Part shown: positions 31,442 to 40,914 of the stretch, in pieces | Layout of the letters: every line of letters begins with the position of its first letter | Numbering within the stretch: position 1 is the stretch's first letter | Assembly: GCA_964645285.1 (NCBI GenBank) | Contig: CAZYDR010000008.1 | Span: forward strand, 1-54,455 | DNA from: JAYZAP01 sp964645285 | GTDB taxonomy: Bacteria > Pseudomonadota > Alphaproteobacteria > JAAXGF01 | DNA length: 54,455 nt | Reading direction: 5' to 3' | Notes under the pieces: generated by a model | The model's input: only the letters and a program-made list of their open reading frames with translations | What the model was told of the DNA's origin: nothing | Database searches by the model: none | Made by a program: the position numbers and the translations under genes

Positions 31442-32620
31442 CTGAACACGCTGCCCAGCGTTGCTCTCCAAAAGGAAGCCAGTTCCGCCATTACCGTCGC
31501 GCGTCTGACGCTGACCGACTTTCGCTGCTTTGACCGCGCCGTCGTCGAGACCGACGAGCGTCCGGTAGTTCTCACCGGGGCCAACGGCGCCGGCAAAACC
31601 AGTGTGCTTGAAGCGCTGTCCATGCTGACCCCCGGTCCCGGCCTGCGCGGCGCCCGGCTGGCTGATCTGGCGCGGCGCGAGGCCGGCGATGGGGCCGCCT
31701 GGGCGGTCGCCACCGAGGCCAACGGCTTCGCCGGGCCGGTCACTATCGGCACTGGTTCGATTGACGGCGAGGCGCGCCGGACCCTGCGTATCGACGGCCG
31801 TCCGGCCCGGGGTCAGGCGGCTCTGGCCGAAGTGGTCGCCGCCCTGTGGCTGACCCCGGCCATGGATCGCATGTTTATCGACGGCGCCAGTTCACGGCGA
31901 CGCTTTTTCGACCGCCTGGTGTTCGGCTTCGACGTCAGTCACGCCAGCCGGCTTTCGGCCTATGAGCGGGCCATGCGGGAACGCTCCCGGCTGTTGCGCG
32001 ACGGCGGTGCTGCCGGGGGAGATCCAGCTTGGCTGGCGGCCCTCGAGGCGCGCATGGCCGAGAACGGCATTGCCCTGGCGGCGGCGCGGTGCACCACCAT
32101 GCGCCGGCTAGCATTGGTGCTGGGCAAAGGTGCCGGCCCGTTCCCCGGCGCCGAGACGGCCTTTGACGGTGGTGTCGAAGGCTTGCTCGACCACATGCCG
32201 GCGGTTGATGCGGAGGCTCATCTGGCCGCCGCCCTGGCCGACTCCCGGCGCTATGACGCCCAGGTCGGTGGCGCCTCCCACGGCCCCCACCGCAGCGATC
32301 TGATCGTCCGCCACAAAAAGTCGGGAGCGCCTGCCGCCCAATGTTCCACCGGCGAGCAAAAGGCCCTGTTGATCGCCATGGTGCTGGCTACGGCGCGGCT
32401 GCAGGCGGAGGTTCGCGGCGCCGCGCCCCTGTTGCTGCTCGACGAGGTGGTGGCTCATCTTGATGGCGATCACCGGGCGGCGTTGTTTGACGAAATTCAT
32501 CATGTCGGGGCCCAGGCGTGGCTGACCGGCACCGATTATGCGGTGTTCGCTCCCTTTGGCGGCCGCGTCCAGTACTTGACGGTCGCCAGCGGAACAATAG
32601 CGGCGTCAGCGGTAACATGA
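31442..32620 (+). CDS. recF: DNA replication and repair protein RecF (non-AUG start)
   Basis: SMC-like ATPase that loads RecA at gapped DNA. The open frame begins at 31415 and contains no ATG, GTG or TTG before the Walker A motif GANGAGKT, which must be included. Candidate starts are CTG 31442, preceded by AGGGGGC at SD distance, or ATT 31490, preceded by AAAAGGAAG and giving the typical start TVARLTLTDFRCF. I list the CTG; the choice is uncertain. The C-terminal part has the signature CSTGEQKALLIAMVLA and Walker B LLLLDEVVAHLD. It lies between dnaN and gyrB. Confidence 0.9.
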   Translation: MNTLPSVALQKEASSAITVARLTLTDFRCFDRAVVETDERPVVLTGANGAGKTSVLEALSMLTPGPGLRGARLADLARREAGDGAAWAVATEANGFAGPVTIGTGSIDGEARRTLRIDGRPARGQAALAEVVAALWLTPAMDRMFIDGASSRRRFFDRLVFGFDVSHASRLSAYERAMRERSRLLRDGGAAGGDPAWLAALEARMAENGIALAAARCTTMRRLALVLGKGAGPFPGAETAFDGGVEGLLDHMPAVDAEAHLAAALADSRRYDAQVGGASHGPHRSDLIVRHKKSGAPAAQCSTGEQKALLIAMVLATARLQAEVRGAAPLLLLDEVVAHLDGDHRAALFDEIHHVGAQAWLTGTDYAVFAPFGGRVQYLTVASGTIAASAVT

Positions 32621-32630
32621 GGTTGAATCC

Positions 32631-35093
32631 ATGAGCGAGCCCACCCCCGAGAACCAGACTGGCGGCGCCAAGGCCCGCGGCGACGAGGATTACGATGCCG
32701 ATTCCATCAAGGTGCTGCGCGGCCTCGATGCGGTGCGTAAGCGGCCGGGCATGTACATCGGCGACACTGACGACGGCTCGGGTCTGCACCACATGGTCTA
32801 CGAGGTCGTCGACAACTCCATCGACGAGGCCCTGGCCGGGTTCTGCGACACGGTCGATGTGGTGCTCAACGGCGATGGCTCGGTCATGGTTACCGACAAC
32901 GGCCGCGGCATTCCAACCAGCATTCACGAGGAAGAGGGCGTCTCGGCGGCCGAGGTCATCATGACCCAACTCCATGCCGGCGGTAAGTTCGACCAGAACT
33001 CCTACAAGGTCTCGGGCGGTCTCCACGGCGTCGGGGTTTCGGTGGTCAACGCCCTGTCGTCGACCCTGGATCTCACCATCTGGCGCGCTGGTGACGAGCA
33101 CACCATGCGCTTTCACCACGGCGATGCGGCGGGGCCGCTGGCGGTTACCGGCGAGGCAGGCGACCGCACTGGCACGAGAATCACGTTTATGCCGTCAACG
33201 GATACGTTCACCTTCACCGAGTTTGACTTCGATACCCTGGAACACCGCCTGCGCGAACTCGCGTTCCTCAATTCCGGCGTCCGCATCACCCTCACCGACT
33301 TGCGCCCGGTCGAGCTGGTGACCGTCGATCTTCACTACGAGGGCGGCACCGTGGCCTTCGTCGAGTATCTCGACCGCAGCAAAACCCCGCTCCACAGCCC
33401 GCCCATTACCATCGAAGGTGAACGTGAAGGAGTGTTCGTCGATCTCGCCATGCGCTGGAACGACAGCTACCACGAGAACGTGCTGTGCTTCACCAACAAT
33501 ATTCCCCAGCGCGACGGCGGTAGCCATCTGGCCGGTCTGCGGGCGGCCCTGACCCGTACGGTCAACGCCTTTGCCGCGGCCTCTTTCGGGGCCAAGCGCG
33601 ACAAAGCCAATCTCTCGGGCGAGGATGTTCGCGAGGGCCTTACCTGCGTGCTGTCGATCAAGCTCGCCGATCCCAAGTTCTCGTCCCAGACCAAGGACAA
33701 GCTGGTGTCGTCGGAAGTCCGCCCGGCGGTTGAAAGCATGATCAACGAGCGCCTCGACCAGTGGCTCGAGGAGCATCCCACCGAAGCCCGCACCATCGTC
33801 CAGAAGGTGGTCGAGGCGTCGGTCGCCCGGGAGGCCGCGCGCAAGGCTCGCGAGCTGACCCGGCGCAAGGGCGCCCTCGACATTTCCAGCCTGCCCGGCA
33901 AGCTCGCCGACTGTCAGGAGCGCGACCCGGCGAAGAGCGAAATCTTTATCGTCGAGGGCGATTCCGCCGGCGGCTCGGCCAAGCAGGGCCGCAACCGGCG
34001 CAACCAGGCGATCCTGCCGTTGCGCGGCAAGATCCTCAATGTGGAGCGGGCGCGGCTCGACAGGATGTTAAGCTCGATCGAGATCGCCGCCCTGATCACG
34101 GCGCTCGGCACCGGCGTCGGGCCCGAGGAATCGGATGACTTCGACCTCACCAAGCTGCGCTATTACAAGGTCATCATCATGACCGACGCCGATGTCGACG
34201 GCAGCCATATCCGCACCCTGCTGCTGACCTTCTTCTTTCGCCAGATGCGCGGCCTGATCCGCGCCGGCCATCTCTACATCGCCCAGCCGCCGCTGTTCCG
34301 GGTCAAGCGCGGGGCCAGCGAGGTCTACCTTAAGGACGAGCGCAAGCTCGACGAGTTCCTCATGGACGGTGGCCTTGAAGAAGCGGTGCTGACGCTCCAC
34401 GACGGCAGCCAGCGGGCCGGCGCCGATTTGCGCGAACTGGCCGCCGAGGCGCGCAACGCGACCACCTTGATCAGGGCCATCGGCCGCCGGGTGCCCCAGG
34501 CCATCGTCGAGCAGATGGCGATTGCCGGTGCCTTCAACGCCAGCGTTCTCGCCGACAGTGAGCAGGCTGGTCAGGCGGCGGCCTACATCGCCCGACGGCT
34601 CAACGCCATGGCGTCCGAGGACGAGCGCGGTTGGCTTGGCGTCGCCGATGGCGATGGCGGCATTATCTTTAGCCGTGAGCTACGCGGCGTCGAAGAGCGC
34701 CATGTGGTCGATCACTCGCTGATCGTCAGCGCCGAAGCGGTCAAGCTCGACTCCATGGCGTCCGAGCTCCAGGCCGCCTATGCCCATCGCAGTTCACTGG
34801 CGCCCAAGGACCAGGAAGTCGACGTGTGGGGCCCGACGTCCCTGTTCGACGCGGTGCTGGCGGTCGGTCGCAAGGGCGCCGCCATCTCGCGCTACAAGGG
34901 CCTCGGCGAAATGAACCCGGAGCAGTTGTGGGAAACCACCCTTGATCCGGACATCCGTTCGCTGCTCCAGGTGCGTATCAAGGACGCCGAGGAAGCCAAC
35001 GAGATCTTCGAAAAACTCATGGGCGACGTGGTCGAACCGCGCCGCGAATTCATCCAGGACAACGCCCTCAAGGTCGTCAACCTGGACATCTAG
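32631..35093 (+). CDS. gyrB: DNA gyrase subunit B
   Basis: ATPase subunit of gyrase, which introduces negative supercoils. The 820 residues hold the GHKL ATPase (VVDNSIDEALAGF, VTDNGRGIPT, SGGLHGVGVSVVNALS), the transducer, and the TOPRIM domain with VEGDSAGGSAKQGRNR and DADVDGSHIRTLLLTFFFRQM. The C-terminal GLGEMNPEQLWETT is diagnostic for GyrB/ParE. RNRRNQAILPLRGKILNVE is typical of GyrB in this class. It starts 10 bp after recF. Confidence 0.97.
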   Translation: MSEPTPENQTGGAKARGDEDYDADSIKVLRGLDAVRKRPGMYIGDTDDGSGLHHMVYEVVDNSIDEALAGFCDTVDVVLNGDGSVMVTDNGRGIPTSIHEEEGVSAAEVIMTQLHAGGKFDQNSYKVSGGLHGVGVSVVNALSSTLDLTIWRAGDEHTMRFHHGDAAGPLAVTGEAGDRTGTRITFMPSTDTFTFTEFDFDTLEHRLRELAFLNSGVRITLTDLRPVELVTVDLHYEGGTVAFVEYLDRSKTPLHSPPITIEGEREGVFVDLAMRWNDSYHENVLCFTNNIPQRDGGSHLAGLRAALTRTVNAFAAASFGAKRDKANLSGEDVREGLTCVLSIKLADPKFSSQTKDKLVSSEVRPAVESMINERLDQWLEEHPTEARTIVQKVVEASVAREAARKARELTRRKGALDISSLPGKLADCQERDPAKSEIFIVEGDSAGGSAKQGRNRRNQAILPLRGKILNVERARLDRMLSSIEIAALITALGTGVGPEESDDFDLTKLRYYKVIIMTDADVDGSHIRTLLLTFFFRQMRGLIRAGHLYIAQPPLFRVKRGASEVYLKDERKLDEFLMDGGLEEAVLTLHDGSQRAGADLRELAAEARNATTLIRAIGRRVPQAIVEQMAIAGAFNASVLADSEQAGQAAAYIARRLNAMASEDERGWLGVADGDGGIIFSRELRGVEERHVVDHSLIVSAEAVKLDSMASELQAAYAHRSSLAPKDQEVDVWGPTSLFDAVLAVGRKGAAISRYKGLGEMNPEQLWETTLDPDIRSLLQVRIKDAEEANEIFEKLMGDVVEPRREFIQDNALKVVNLDI

Positions 35094-35171
35094 GCGAACG
35101 CCGGGCGGTATTGGACCGGCAACCGCTGGTCCGCCGAGGTGTCCCGATTCACATTCAATTCGGAGGATATA

Positions 35172-36134
35172 GTGTCCCGCAAGATCACCGCAGCCATCGT
35201 TCAAGACGGCTCCGTCGTCTTCGATCGCGATAAAACCATCGAAAAGGTCAGCCGTCTCACCGCCGAGGCCACCGGCCAGGGGGCCGAGCTGGTAGTCTTC
35301 CCGGAAGCGTTCGTTTCGGCCTATCCCAAGGGCCTCGACTTCGGGGCTCGCGTCGGCGGTCGAACGCCCGAGGGCCGTGCCGACTTCCAGCGCTATTTCG
35401 ACAGTTCCATCGAGGTTCCGGGCGCGGCCTGTGAGGCAATCGGCAAGGCCGCCCGCGCAGCCGGCGTCCATCTTGTCATCGGCGTTATCGAACGCGACCA
35501 GGGAACGCTCTATTGCACGGTACTGTTCTTCGCGCCGGACGGAAGCCTGCTCGGCAAGCACCGCAAGCTGATGCCCACCGGCATGGAGCGTCTGGTGTGG
35601 GGCTTCGGCGACGGCTCCACTTTGCCTGTCTTCGAGACGTCGCTCGGCAAACTCGGCGCCGTGATCTGCTGGGAGAACTACATGCCGCTGCTGCGCATGG
35701 CGATGTATTCCAAGGGCATTCAGATTTATTGTGCGCCGACCGCCGACGACCGTAACAGCTGGCTCGCGACCATGCGCCACATCGCCCTCGAGGGCCGCTG
35801 TTTCGTGTTGAGCGCGTGTCAGCATCTGACCCGCGGTGACTGCCCCGAGGACTACGACGCGATCCAGGGCGATGACCCGGCCACGGTGATGATGCGCGGC
35901 GGAAGTTGCATCATCTCGCCGCTCGGTGAGATCCTCGCCGGCCCTGATTTCGACGGCCCGGCGATTCTCACCGCGGAACTCGACCTTGGCGACATCGCCC
36001 GCGGCAAGTATGACTTCGACGCGGTGGGCCATTATGCCCGGCCCGACGTCTTCCGCCTCCATGTCAACGAGCGGCCGACCCTGCCGGTAATCGCGTCACA
36101 CGGTCTCTACAACGACCCTTTCGCGGATGGCTAA
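35172..36134 (+). CDS. Nitrilase-family carbon-nitrogen hydrolase
   Basis: Predicted nitrilase converting a nitrile to acid and ammonia. GTG 35172 is chosen because a perfect GGAGG lies 5 bp upstream (35162-35166); an in-frame upstream start lacks such a site. The 320 residues have the Glu-Lys-Cys triad: Glu45 in VVFPEAFVSAYP, Lys132 in GKHRKLMPTGMER and Cys166 in VICWENYMPLLR; the CWENYMP context is that of true nitrilases rather than amidases or cyanide hydratases. LEGRCFVLSACQ also fits. The end overlaps the PBP gene start by 8 bp. Confidence 0.88.
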   Translation: MSRKITAAIVQDGSVVFDRDKTIEKVSRLTAEATGQGAELVVFPEAFVSAYPKGLDFGARVGGRTPEGRADFQRYFDSSIEVPGAACEAIGKAARAAGVHLVIGVIERDQGTLYCTVLFFAPDGSLLGKHRKLMPTGMERLVWGFGDGSTLPVFETSLGKLGAVICWENYMPLLRMAMYSKGIQIYCAPTADDRNSWLATMRHIALEGRCFVLSACQHLTRGDCPEDYDAIQGDDPATVMMRGGSCIISPLGEILAGPDFDGPAILTAELDLGDIARGKYDFDAVGHYARPDVFRLHVNERPTLPVIASHGLYNDPFADG

Positions 36135-37971
36135 TAAACCGAAAAAGACGGCCAAGGACAAAATCCCGCCGCCGCGCCGTGGCGGGGTCGGGCGCTGGCT
36201 GCGTCGTTTGCTGGTGCTGGCGGTGTGGGTTTTTGTCGCCCTGCTCGGAGTGGTGGCCTTCTACGCCTACGACCTGCCCGATGTGGACAATCTCGGCGAG
36301 CGTACCCGGACGCCGTCGGTCCGTCTGGTCAGCGCCGATGGGGTTCAGATCTCCCGTTTCGGCGACGCCTACGCCACCCCGGTCCACGTGGCGGAGCTGC
36401 CCGACCACGTCCGCTTCGCCGTGCTCGCCACCGAGGACCGGCGTTTTTACAGCCATTTCGGTCTCGACGTCATCGCTCTGGCCCGCGCCACCCTGGCCAA
36501 CCTTAAGGCCGGGCGCGTGGTCCAGGGCGCCAGCACCCTGACCCAGCAGATCGCCAAGAACGTCTTCCTCACCCCCGAGCGCAGCTTAAAGCGCAAGATC
36601 CAGGAATTGTTGCTGGCGTTCTGGCTCGAACACACCTTTACCAAGGACCAGTTGCTCTCGATCTATCTCAACCGGATCTATCTCGGGTCCGGCACCTATG
36701 GGGTCGGAGCGGCGTCCAAGCGCTATTTCGGAAAGCCGGCGGCGAAACTCACCTTGGGCGAAGCGGCGATGATCGCCGGCCTGCTCAAGGCGCCGTCGCG
36801 CTACGCCCCGACCCGCGATCTGGAGCGCGCCCAGGCCCGCGCCCGCCAGGTCCTCGGGTTCATGGTCGATGCCGGCTATATCGGGGCTGCCGAGGCCGAG
36901 GCGGCGTCGCGGTTGCCCTTCACCATTCGCCGCCGATTGACCACCAGCCGGGGTGTGCGATATTTCGCCGACTGGGTGTTCGACCGGGTGTCCGACTACA
37001 CCGGCCCCGGCGCCGCCGACATCACCGTGGTGACGACCCTGGATTTGCGCACGCAGAAGGCCGCCGAGGCGGCGGTGGAATGGGCCCTGGCCGGCGAGGG
37101 CGCCGAGCGTCAGGCGACCCAGGCCGCTCTGGTGGCGCTAGCGCCCGACGGCGCCGTGCGCGCCATGGTCGGCGGGCGCGATTACCGCCACAGCCAGTTC
37201 AACCGGGCGACCCAGGCTCGGCGCCAACCGGGCTCGGCGTTCAAGCCCTTCGTCTATCTGGCGGCCCTGGAAGCCGGCATGAAGCCCGGCGATATGATCA
37301 ACGACGCGCCCCTGACCATCGACGGTTGGAGCCCGCGCAATTACGACGGCAAATACGCCGGCCCGGTGACTCTGAAGGAAGCCCTGGTGCGCTCCCTCAA
37401 TACGGTGGCGGTGCGCATTGCCGAGCGGGTCGGCCGTGACAAGGTGGTCGATGTCGCCCGCCGCCTCGGCGTCTCGTCGCCGCTTCGGGCCGACGCCAGC
37501 CTGGCGCTTGGCGCGTCGGAGGCCACTCTGCTGGAAACCACCCAGGCCTACACCGCCCTGGCCAATGGCGGCCAAGGGGTCTGGACCCACGGAATCGCCG
37601 AAATCCACGGCGTCGGCGGCACCGTGCTCTACCGCCGGACCGGCACCGGCCTCGGCCGGGTGGTCGAGCCCCAACATCTCGGGCCCCTGGTCGACATGAT
37701 GAGCGCTGTCATCGACCATGGCACCGGCCGCACCGCCAGAGTGCCGTGGCCCAGCGCCGGCAAGACCGGCACCAGCCAAGGATGGCGCGACGCCTGGTTC
37801 ATCGCCTTTAACCGCGAGCTCACCGCCGGGGTGTGGATCGGCAACGACAACGGCGCGCCTATGAAATGGGTCTCCGGCGGCGGCCTGCCGGCCCAACTCT
37901 GGGCCCGCTTTATGCGCGCCGCCCTGGCCGGTGTCGCGCCCCGGCCGCTTTTGACCGGGCCGGCCAAGTAA
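36127..37971 (+). CDS. Class A penicillin-binding protein (transglycosylase/transpeptidase)
   Basis: Bifunctional murein polymerase in the inner membrane. A basic N-terminus precedes one transmembrane helix (about residues 28-48). The GT51 domain begins with catalytic Glu103 in ATEDRRFYSHFGLD, then QGASTLTQQIAKN and IYLNRIYLGSGTYGVGAAS. The transpeptidase domain has SxxK at Ser370-Lys373 (GSAFKPF), SLN at 423-425 and KTG at 546-548. The length of 614 is shorter than typical PBP1a and lacks its OB-like insertion, so it is nearer the compact PBP1A/PBP2A type. It overlaps the nitrilase gene by 8 bp. Confidence 0.93.
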   Translation: MANKPKKTAKDKIPPPRRGGVGRWLRRLLVLAVWVFVALLGVVAFYAYDLPDVDNLGERTRTPSVRLVSADGVQISRFGDAYATPVHVAELPDHVRFAVLATEDRRFYSHFGLDVIALARATLANLKAGRVVQGASTLTQQIAKNVFLTPERSLKRKIQELLLAFWLEHTFTKDQLLSIYLNRIYLGSGTYGVGAASKRYFGKPAAKLTLGEAAMIAGLLKAPSRYAPTRDLERAQARARQVLGFMVDAGYIGAAEAEAASRLPFTIRRRLTTSRGVRYFADWVFDRVSDYTGPGAADITVVTTLDLRTQKAAEAAVEWALAGEGAERQATQAALVALAPDGAVRAMVGGRDYRHSQFNRATQARRQPGSAFKPFVYLAALEAGMKPGDMINDAPLTIDGWSPRNYDGKYAGPVTLKEALVRSLNTVAVRIAERVGRDKVVDVARRLGVSSPLRADASLALGASEATLLETTQAYTALANGGQGVWTHGIAEIHGVGGTVLYRRTGTGLGRVVEPQHLGPLVDMMSAVIDHGTGRTARVPWPSAGKTGTSQGWRDAWFIAFNRELTAGVWIGNDNGAPMKWVSGGGLPAQLWARFMRAALAGVAPRPLLTGPAK

Positions 37972-37973
37972 TC

Positions 37974-38441
37974 TTACTTCACCGACGCCAGAGGCCAGTC
38001 GACGATGTGGTCTTCTTCATGGCCGGCGCGATGCGCCGTTACCACCCGGTCGCGCACGGAAACCCCGGCTTGATGGACCGTGTCCGGGTTGCCGGACACC
38101 AGGGGATGCCACCAGGCCAGATCGCGGCCCTCGCTGATCATGCGATAGGCGCAGCTCGACGGTAGCCAGGCGTTTTCTCGCACCGCCTCGGGGGTCAACT
38201 CCAGGCAATCGGAGACCAGGGCATGGCGTGTCGGATATTCGGAACAGCGGCAGGTCCCCAGATCGAGCAGGCGGCAGGCGATGTTGGTGTAGTCGACCTG
38301 GCCGGTGTCGATGTCTTCGAGCTTGTGCAGGCAGCAGCGGCCACAGCCGTCGCACAGGGATTCCCATTCGTCGATGGACATGTCATCGAGGCTCTTGGTC
38401 TTCCAGAACGGTCTCTCGTCAGATTTTTGTTTGCCAGTCAT
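37974..38441 (-). CDS. YcgN-family cysteine-cluster protein
   Basis: A 155-residue member of the YcgN (UPF0260) family of YkgJ-like putative zinc or iron-binding proteins. The Cys motif near the N-terminus reads LCDGCGRCCLHKL; further cysteines are in NIACRLLDLGTCRCSEYP, VSDCLEL and SSCAYR. The WHPLVSGNPDTVHQAGVSVR segment is the family C-terminal signature. Function is unknown. The start overlaps the cobB stop by 4 bp, so it is the last gene of a cobB-led unit, and it converges with the PBP gene. Confidence 0.88.
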   Translation of the reverse strand: MTGKQKSDERPFWKTKSLDDMSIDEWESLCDGCGRCCLHKLEDIDTGQVDYTNIACRLLDLGTCRCSEYPTRHALVSDCLELTPEAVRENAWLPSSCAYRMISEGRDLAWWHPLVSGNPDTVHQAGVSVRDRVVTAHRAGHEEDHIVDWPLASVK

Positions 38442-39763
38442 GGTGCCCGGTCCACCAGATGGGCGAAGGAACCGAACACCGAACCCGCCACCGCGCCCAA
38501 GGGGTCGAGCGCCCGGCTACGGGCATCGGCGCCCTCGAACAGGGGCGTCGTGGCGTGGTTGTCGGTGATGCTGGCGTAATGGAACTCGTGGCCACGAAAG
38601 CCCATACCCGCCTGGCCTAGCGGCCCGTCAACCGCCAGGGTAAGCCGGCGGTAGCCGAGATGGAGCCGGGGCGCGGCAAAGGATGTGGCGTGAGGTAGCA
38701 GCCCGGCCATGGGGTGGCCGATACCGTCGCTGTCGGTCAGGGTTTGACCCAGTACCATGAAGCCGCCGCATTCGCCGTAGACCTGGGCGCCCCGTCCGGC
38801 GGCGTCCCGCAGACCGGTCATGAAAGCGCCGTTGGCGGCCAAGTGCGCGGCGTGAATCTCGGGATAGCCGCCCGGCAGATAGACCGCATCTGCACTGCCG
38901 TCCGGGGCTTCGTCGGCCAGAGGTGAAAAGAAACTGATGTCCGCTCCGGCACGGCGCCAACCGTCGAGCAGCCAGGGATAGCAAAAGGCGAAGGCGGTAT
39001 CGCGGGCCACCGCGATGCGCTGGCCGAGCGGCGGGACGGGCACGGTGTCCGAACCTTCATGCATCAGCGTTGTTGGTTTGGCGAGGCCCTGTAACACCGC
39101 TACATCCACATGCTCGGCGATGGTGTCGGCGGCATCGTCCATCAACCGCTCCAGGTTCTCTTGTTCACCCGCCTGGACCAGCCCCAGGTGGCGCTCGCCG
39201 GTGGCCAGACGGTTCCCACGGGGAATGCAGCCCAGCACCGGCACCTCCAGGGCGGCGCAGGCATCGCGCAACAACTCACCGTGGCTGGTGCCGCCAACCC
39301 GGTTGAACAGTACCCCGGCGATGGGTACGTCGTGGCGGTGGCTGGCGAAGCCGCGCACCGCCGCCGCCGCCGAGGCCGCCTGACCACGCACATCGACCAC
39401 CAGCACCACCGGCCAGCCGGTCATGGCGGCCAGGTCGGCGGTCGAGCCGGTGCCATCCGTGGCGCCGTCGAACAGGCCCATGACGCCCTCGCCGATAATC
39501 AGCTCGGCGTCGTCGCCGAGGTCCGTGGCCAGGGCGGCAATGGTCTCGCCGCGCATGGCCCAGCAATCCAGATTGGCGCAATCGCGCCCGGCGGCGGCGG
39601 CGAGGAAGGCGGCGTCGATATAGTCGGGACCGGTCTTGAAGGTTGCCATGGCCACGCCTTGCCGTTGGAAATGGCGCAGTATGCCGGCGGTTAGCATAGT
39701 CTTGCCGCTGCCCGAAGCGGTCGCGGCGACGATGAATCCCGGTGGAGTTGGCCCTCTGGTCAT
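38438..39763 (-). CDS. cobB: Cobyrinate (hydrogenobyrinate) a,c-diamide synthase
   Basis: Glutamine- and ATP-dependent amidation of the a and c side chains of the corrin ring. The 441 residues have an N-terminal dethiobiotin-synthetase-like ATPase with P-loop ATASGSGKTM and TFKTGPDYIDAAF, and a C-terminal class I glutaminase domain with the nucleophile in VYGECGGFMVLG and YLPGGYPEIH. It is divergent from cbiD, with 71 bp between starts. The CobB and CbiA subfamilies differ by whether they act before or after cobalt insertion, which cannot be decided from sequence alone. Confidence 0.94.
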   Translation of the reverse strand: MTRGPTPPGFIVAATASGSGKTMLTAGILRHFQRQGVAMATFKTGPDYIDAAFLAAAAGRDCANLDCWAMRGETIAALATDLGDDAELIIGEGVMGLFDGATDGTGSTADLAAMTGWPVVLVVDVRGQAASAAAAVRGFASHRHDVPIAGVLFNRVGGTSHGELLRDACAALEVPVLGCIPRGNRLATGERHLGLVQAGEQENLERLMDDAADTIAEHVDVAVLQGLAKPTTLMHEGSDTVPVPPLGQRIAVARDTAFAFCYPWLLDGWRRAGADISFFSPLADEAPDGSADAVYLPGGYPEIHAAHLAANGAFMTGLRDAAGRGAQVYGECGGFMVLGQTLTDSDGIGHPMAGLLPHATSFAAPRLHLGYRRLTLAVDGPLGQAGMGFRGHEFHYASITDNHATTPLFEGADARSRALDPLGAVAGSVFGSFAHLVDRAP

Positions 39764-39834
39764 GGGGAGAAGATAACCGCAAAAACCAATCCGCGCCTAC
39801 CCGATCCATGGCCGCTTGGAGTACCATTACGACC

Positions 39835-40914
39835 ATGAGCCGCAAGCCAGACAAACCCCTGCGCAAGGGATGGACCACCGGCGCCTGCGCCACGGCGGCG
39901 GTGCGCGCGGCCTATGAGGCACTGCTCACCGGCGCGTTTTCCGATCCGGTGTCGATCACCCTGCCCAAAGGTGAACAACCGAGCTTCGCCCTGGTCCACT
40001 CGGACCTGGGCGACAACCATGCCGAGGCGGCGGTGGTCAAGGATGCCGGCGACGACCCGGACGTCACCCACGGCGCCACGGTCATGGCGCGGGTCGCCCT
40101 GGCGCTAGCCGGTACGGGCGTGGTGTTTCGCGCCGGCGAGGGCGTCGGAACGGTGACTCTCCCCGGCCTGCCGGTGGCGGTCGGTGAGCCGGCCATCAAT
40201 TCGGCGCCCCGGGCCATGATGATTGCCGAAATCGAGGCCCTTGCCGCCGCCTATGGCGCGCCCGGCGATGTGGGGATCACCATCTCCATCGCCGGCGGCG
40301 CAACGCTAGCGGCGAAAACCTGGAACCCGCGCCTCGGGATTATCGGCGGCCTCTCCATCCTCGGTACCACCGGCGTGGTCATCCCTTATTCCTGCTCGGC
40401 CTGGATTCACTCGATCCACAGCGGTATCGACGTGGCCCAGGCCACCGGCCGCGACCATGTGGCCGGGGCTACCGGCAAGACCTCCGAGGCGGCGGTCCAG
40501 GCCCTGTACGGGCTCGATGATACGGCGCTGCTCGACATGGGCGATTTCGCCGGCGGCATGCTCAAGTACCTGCGCCGCAACCCGGTGCCCCGGCTCACCA
40601 TCGCCGGCGGCTTCGGCAAGCTGACCAAGCTCGCCCAGGGCGCCCTCGATCTTCATTCAAGCCGCAGCCAGGTGGACTTCGGCCGCCTCGCTGAAGCCCT
40701 GGCCGATCTCGGCGCGGCGCCTGACGTGGTGGCGCGCGCGCAGGACGCCAATACCGCCATGGAGGTTCTCGGACTGGCGACAGATCTGCCCATCGCCGAG
40801 GTGATCGCGCGCCAGGCCCGGGAAGTGGCGTTGGCGACCCTGGCCGGAGACATCGCTGTCGACGTGGTGGTGTTCGATCGCCAGGGCAAGCTCATCGGCC
40901 ATGCCGGACCGTAA
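39835..40914 (+). CDS. cbiD: Cobalt-precorrin-5B C1-methyltransferase
   Basis: C-1 methylation step of the cobalt-early corrin pathway. ATG 39835 gives MSRKPDKPLRKGWTTGACA, the usual CbiD start (359 residues); the ATG at 39808 is an alternative. Motifs include AAVVKDAGDDPDVTHGA, EGVGTVTLPGLPVAVGEPAINS, and SILGTTGVVIPYSCSAWIHS. The cobalt-late pathway uses CobF instead; no cobF is in the window. It overlaps cobK by 14 bp. Confidence 0.94.
   Translation: MSRKPDKPLRKGWTTGACATAAVRAAYEALLTGAFSDPVSITLPKGEQPSFALVHSDLGDNHAEAAVVKDAGDDPDVTHGATVMARVALALAGTGVVFRAGEGVGTVTLPGLPVAVGEPAINSAPRAMMIAEIEALAAAYGAPGDVGITISIAGGATLAAKTWNPRLGIIGGLSILGTTGVVIPYSCSAWIHSIHSGIDVAQATGRDHVAGATGKTSEAAVQALYGLDDTALLDMGDFAGGMLKYLRRNPVPRLTIAGGFGKLTKLAQGALDLHSSRSQVDFGRLAEALADLGAAPDVVARAQDANTAMEVLGLATDLPIAEVIARQAREVALATLAGDIAVDVVVFDRQGKLIGHAGP

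Noticed and set aside
35113..35132. Hairpin GGACCGGC-AACC-GCTGGTCC after gyrB as a terminator
   Set aside because: Stem is short with a G-U pair and no T tract follows; kept out as unsupported.
34794..36062. 422-codon minus-strand open frame opposite gyrB and the nitrilase
   Set aside because: Antisense to two well-supported genes, with no family resemblance.
39764..39834. Cobalamin riboswitch in the cobB-cbiD or cbiX-cbiB divergent gaps
   Set aside because: The gaps are too short (71 bp and 25-79 bp) and no B12-box-like sequence is present; one may lie upstream of cobN outside the window.
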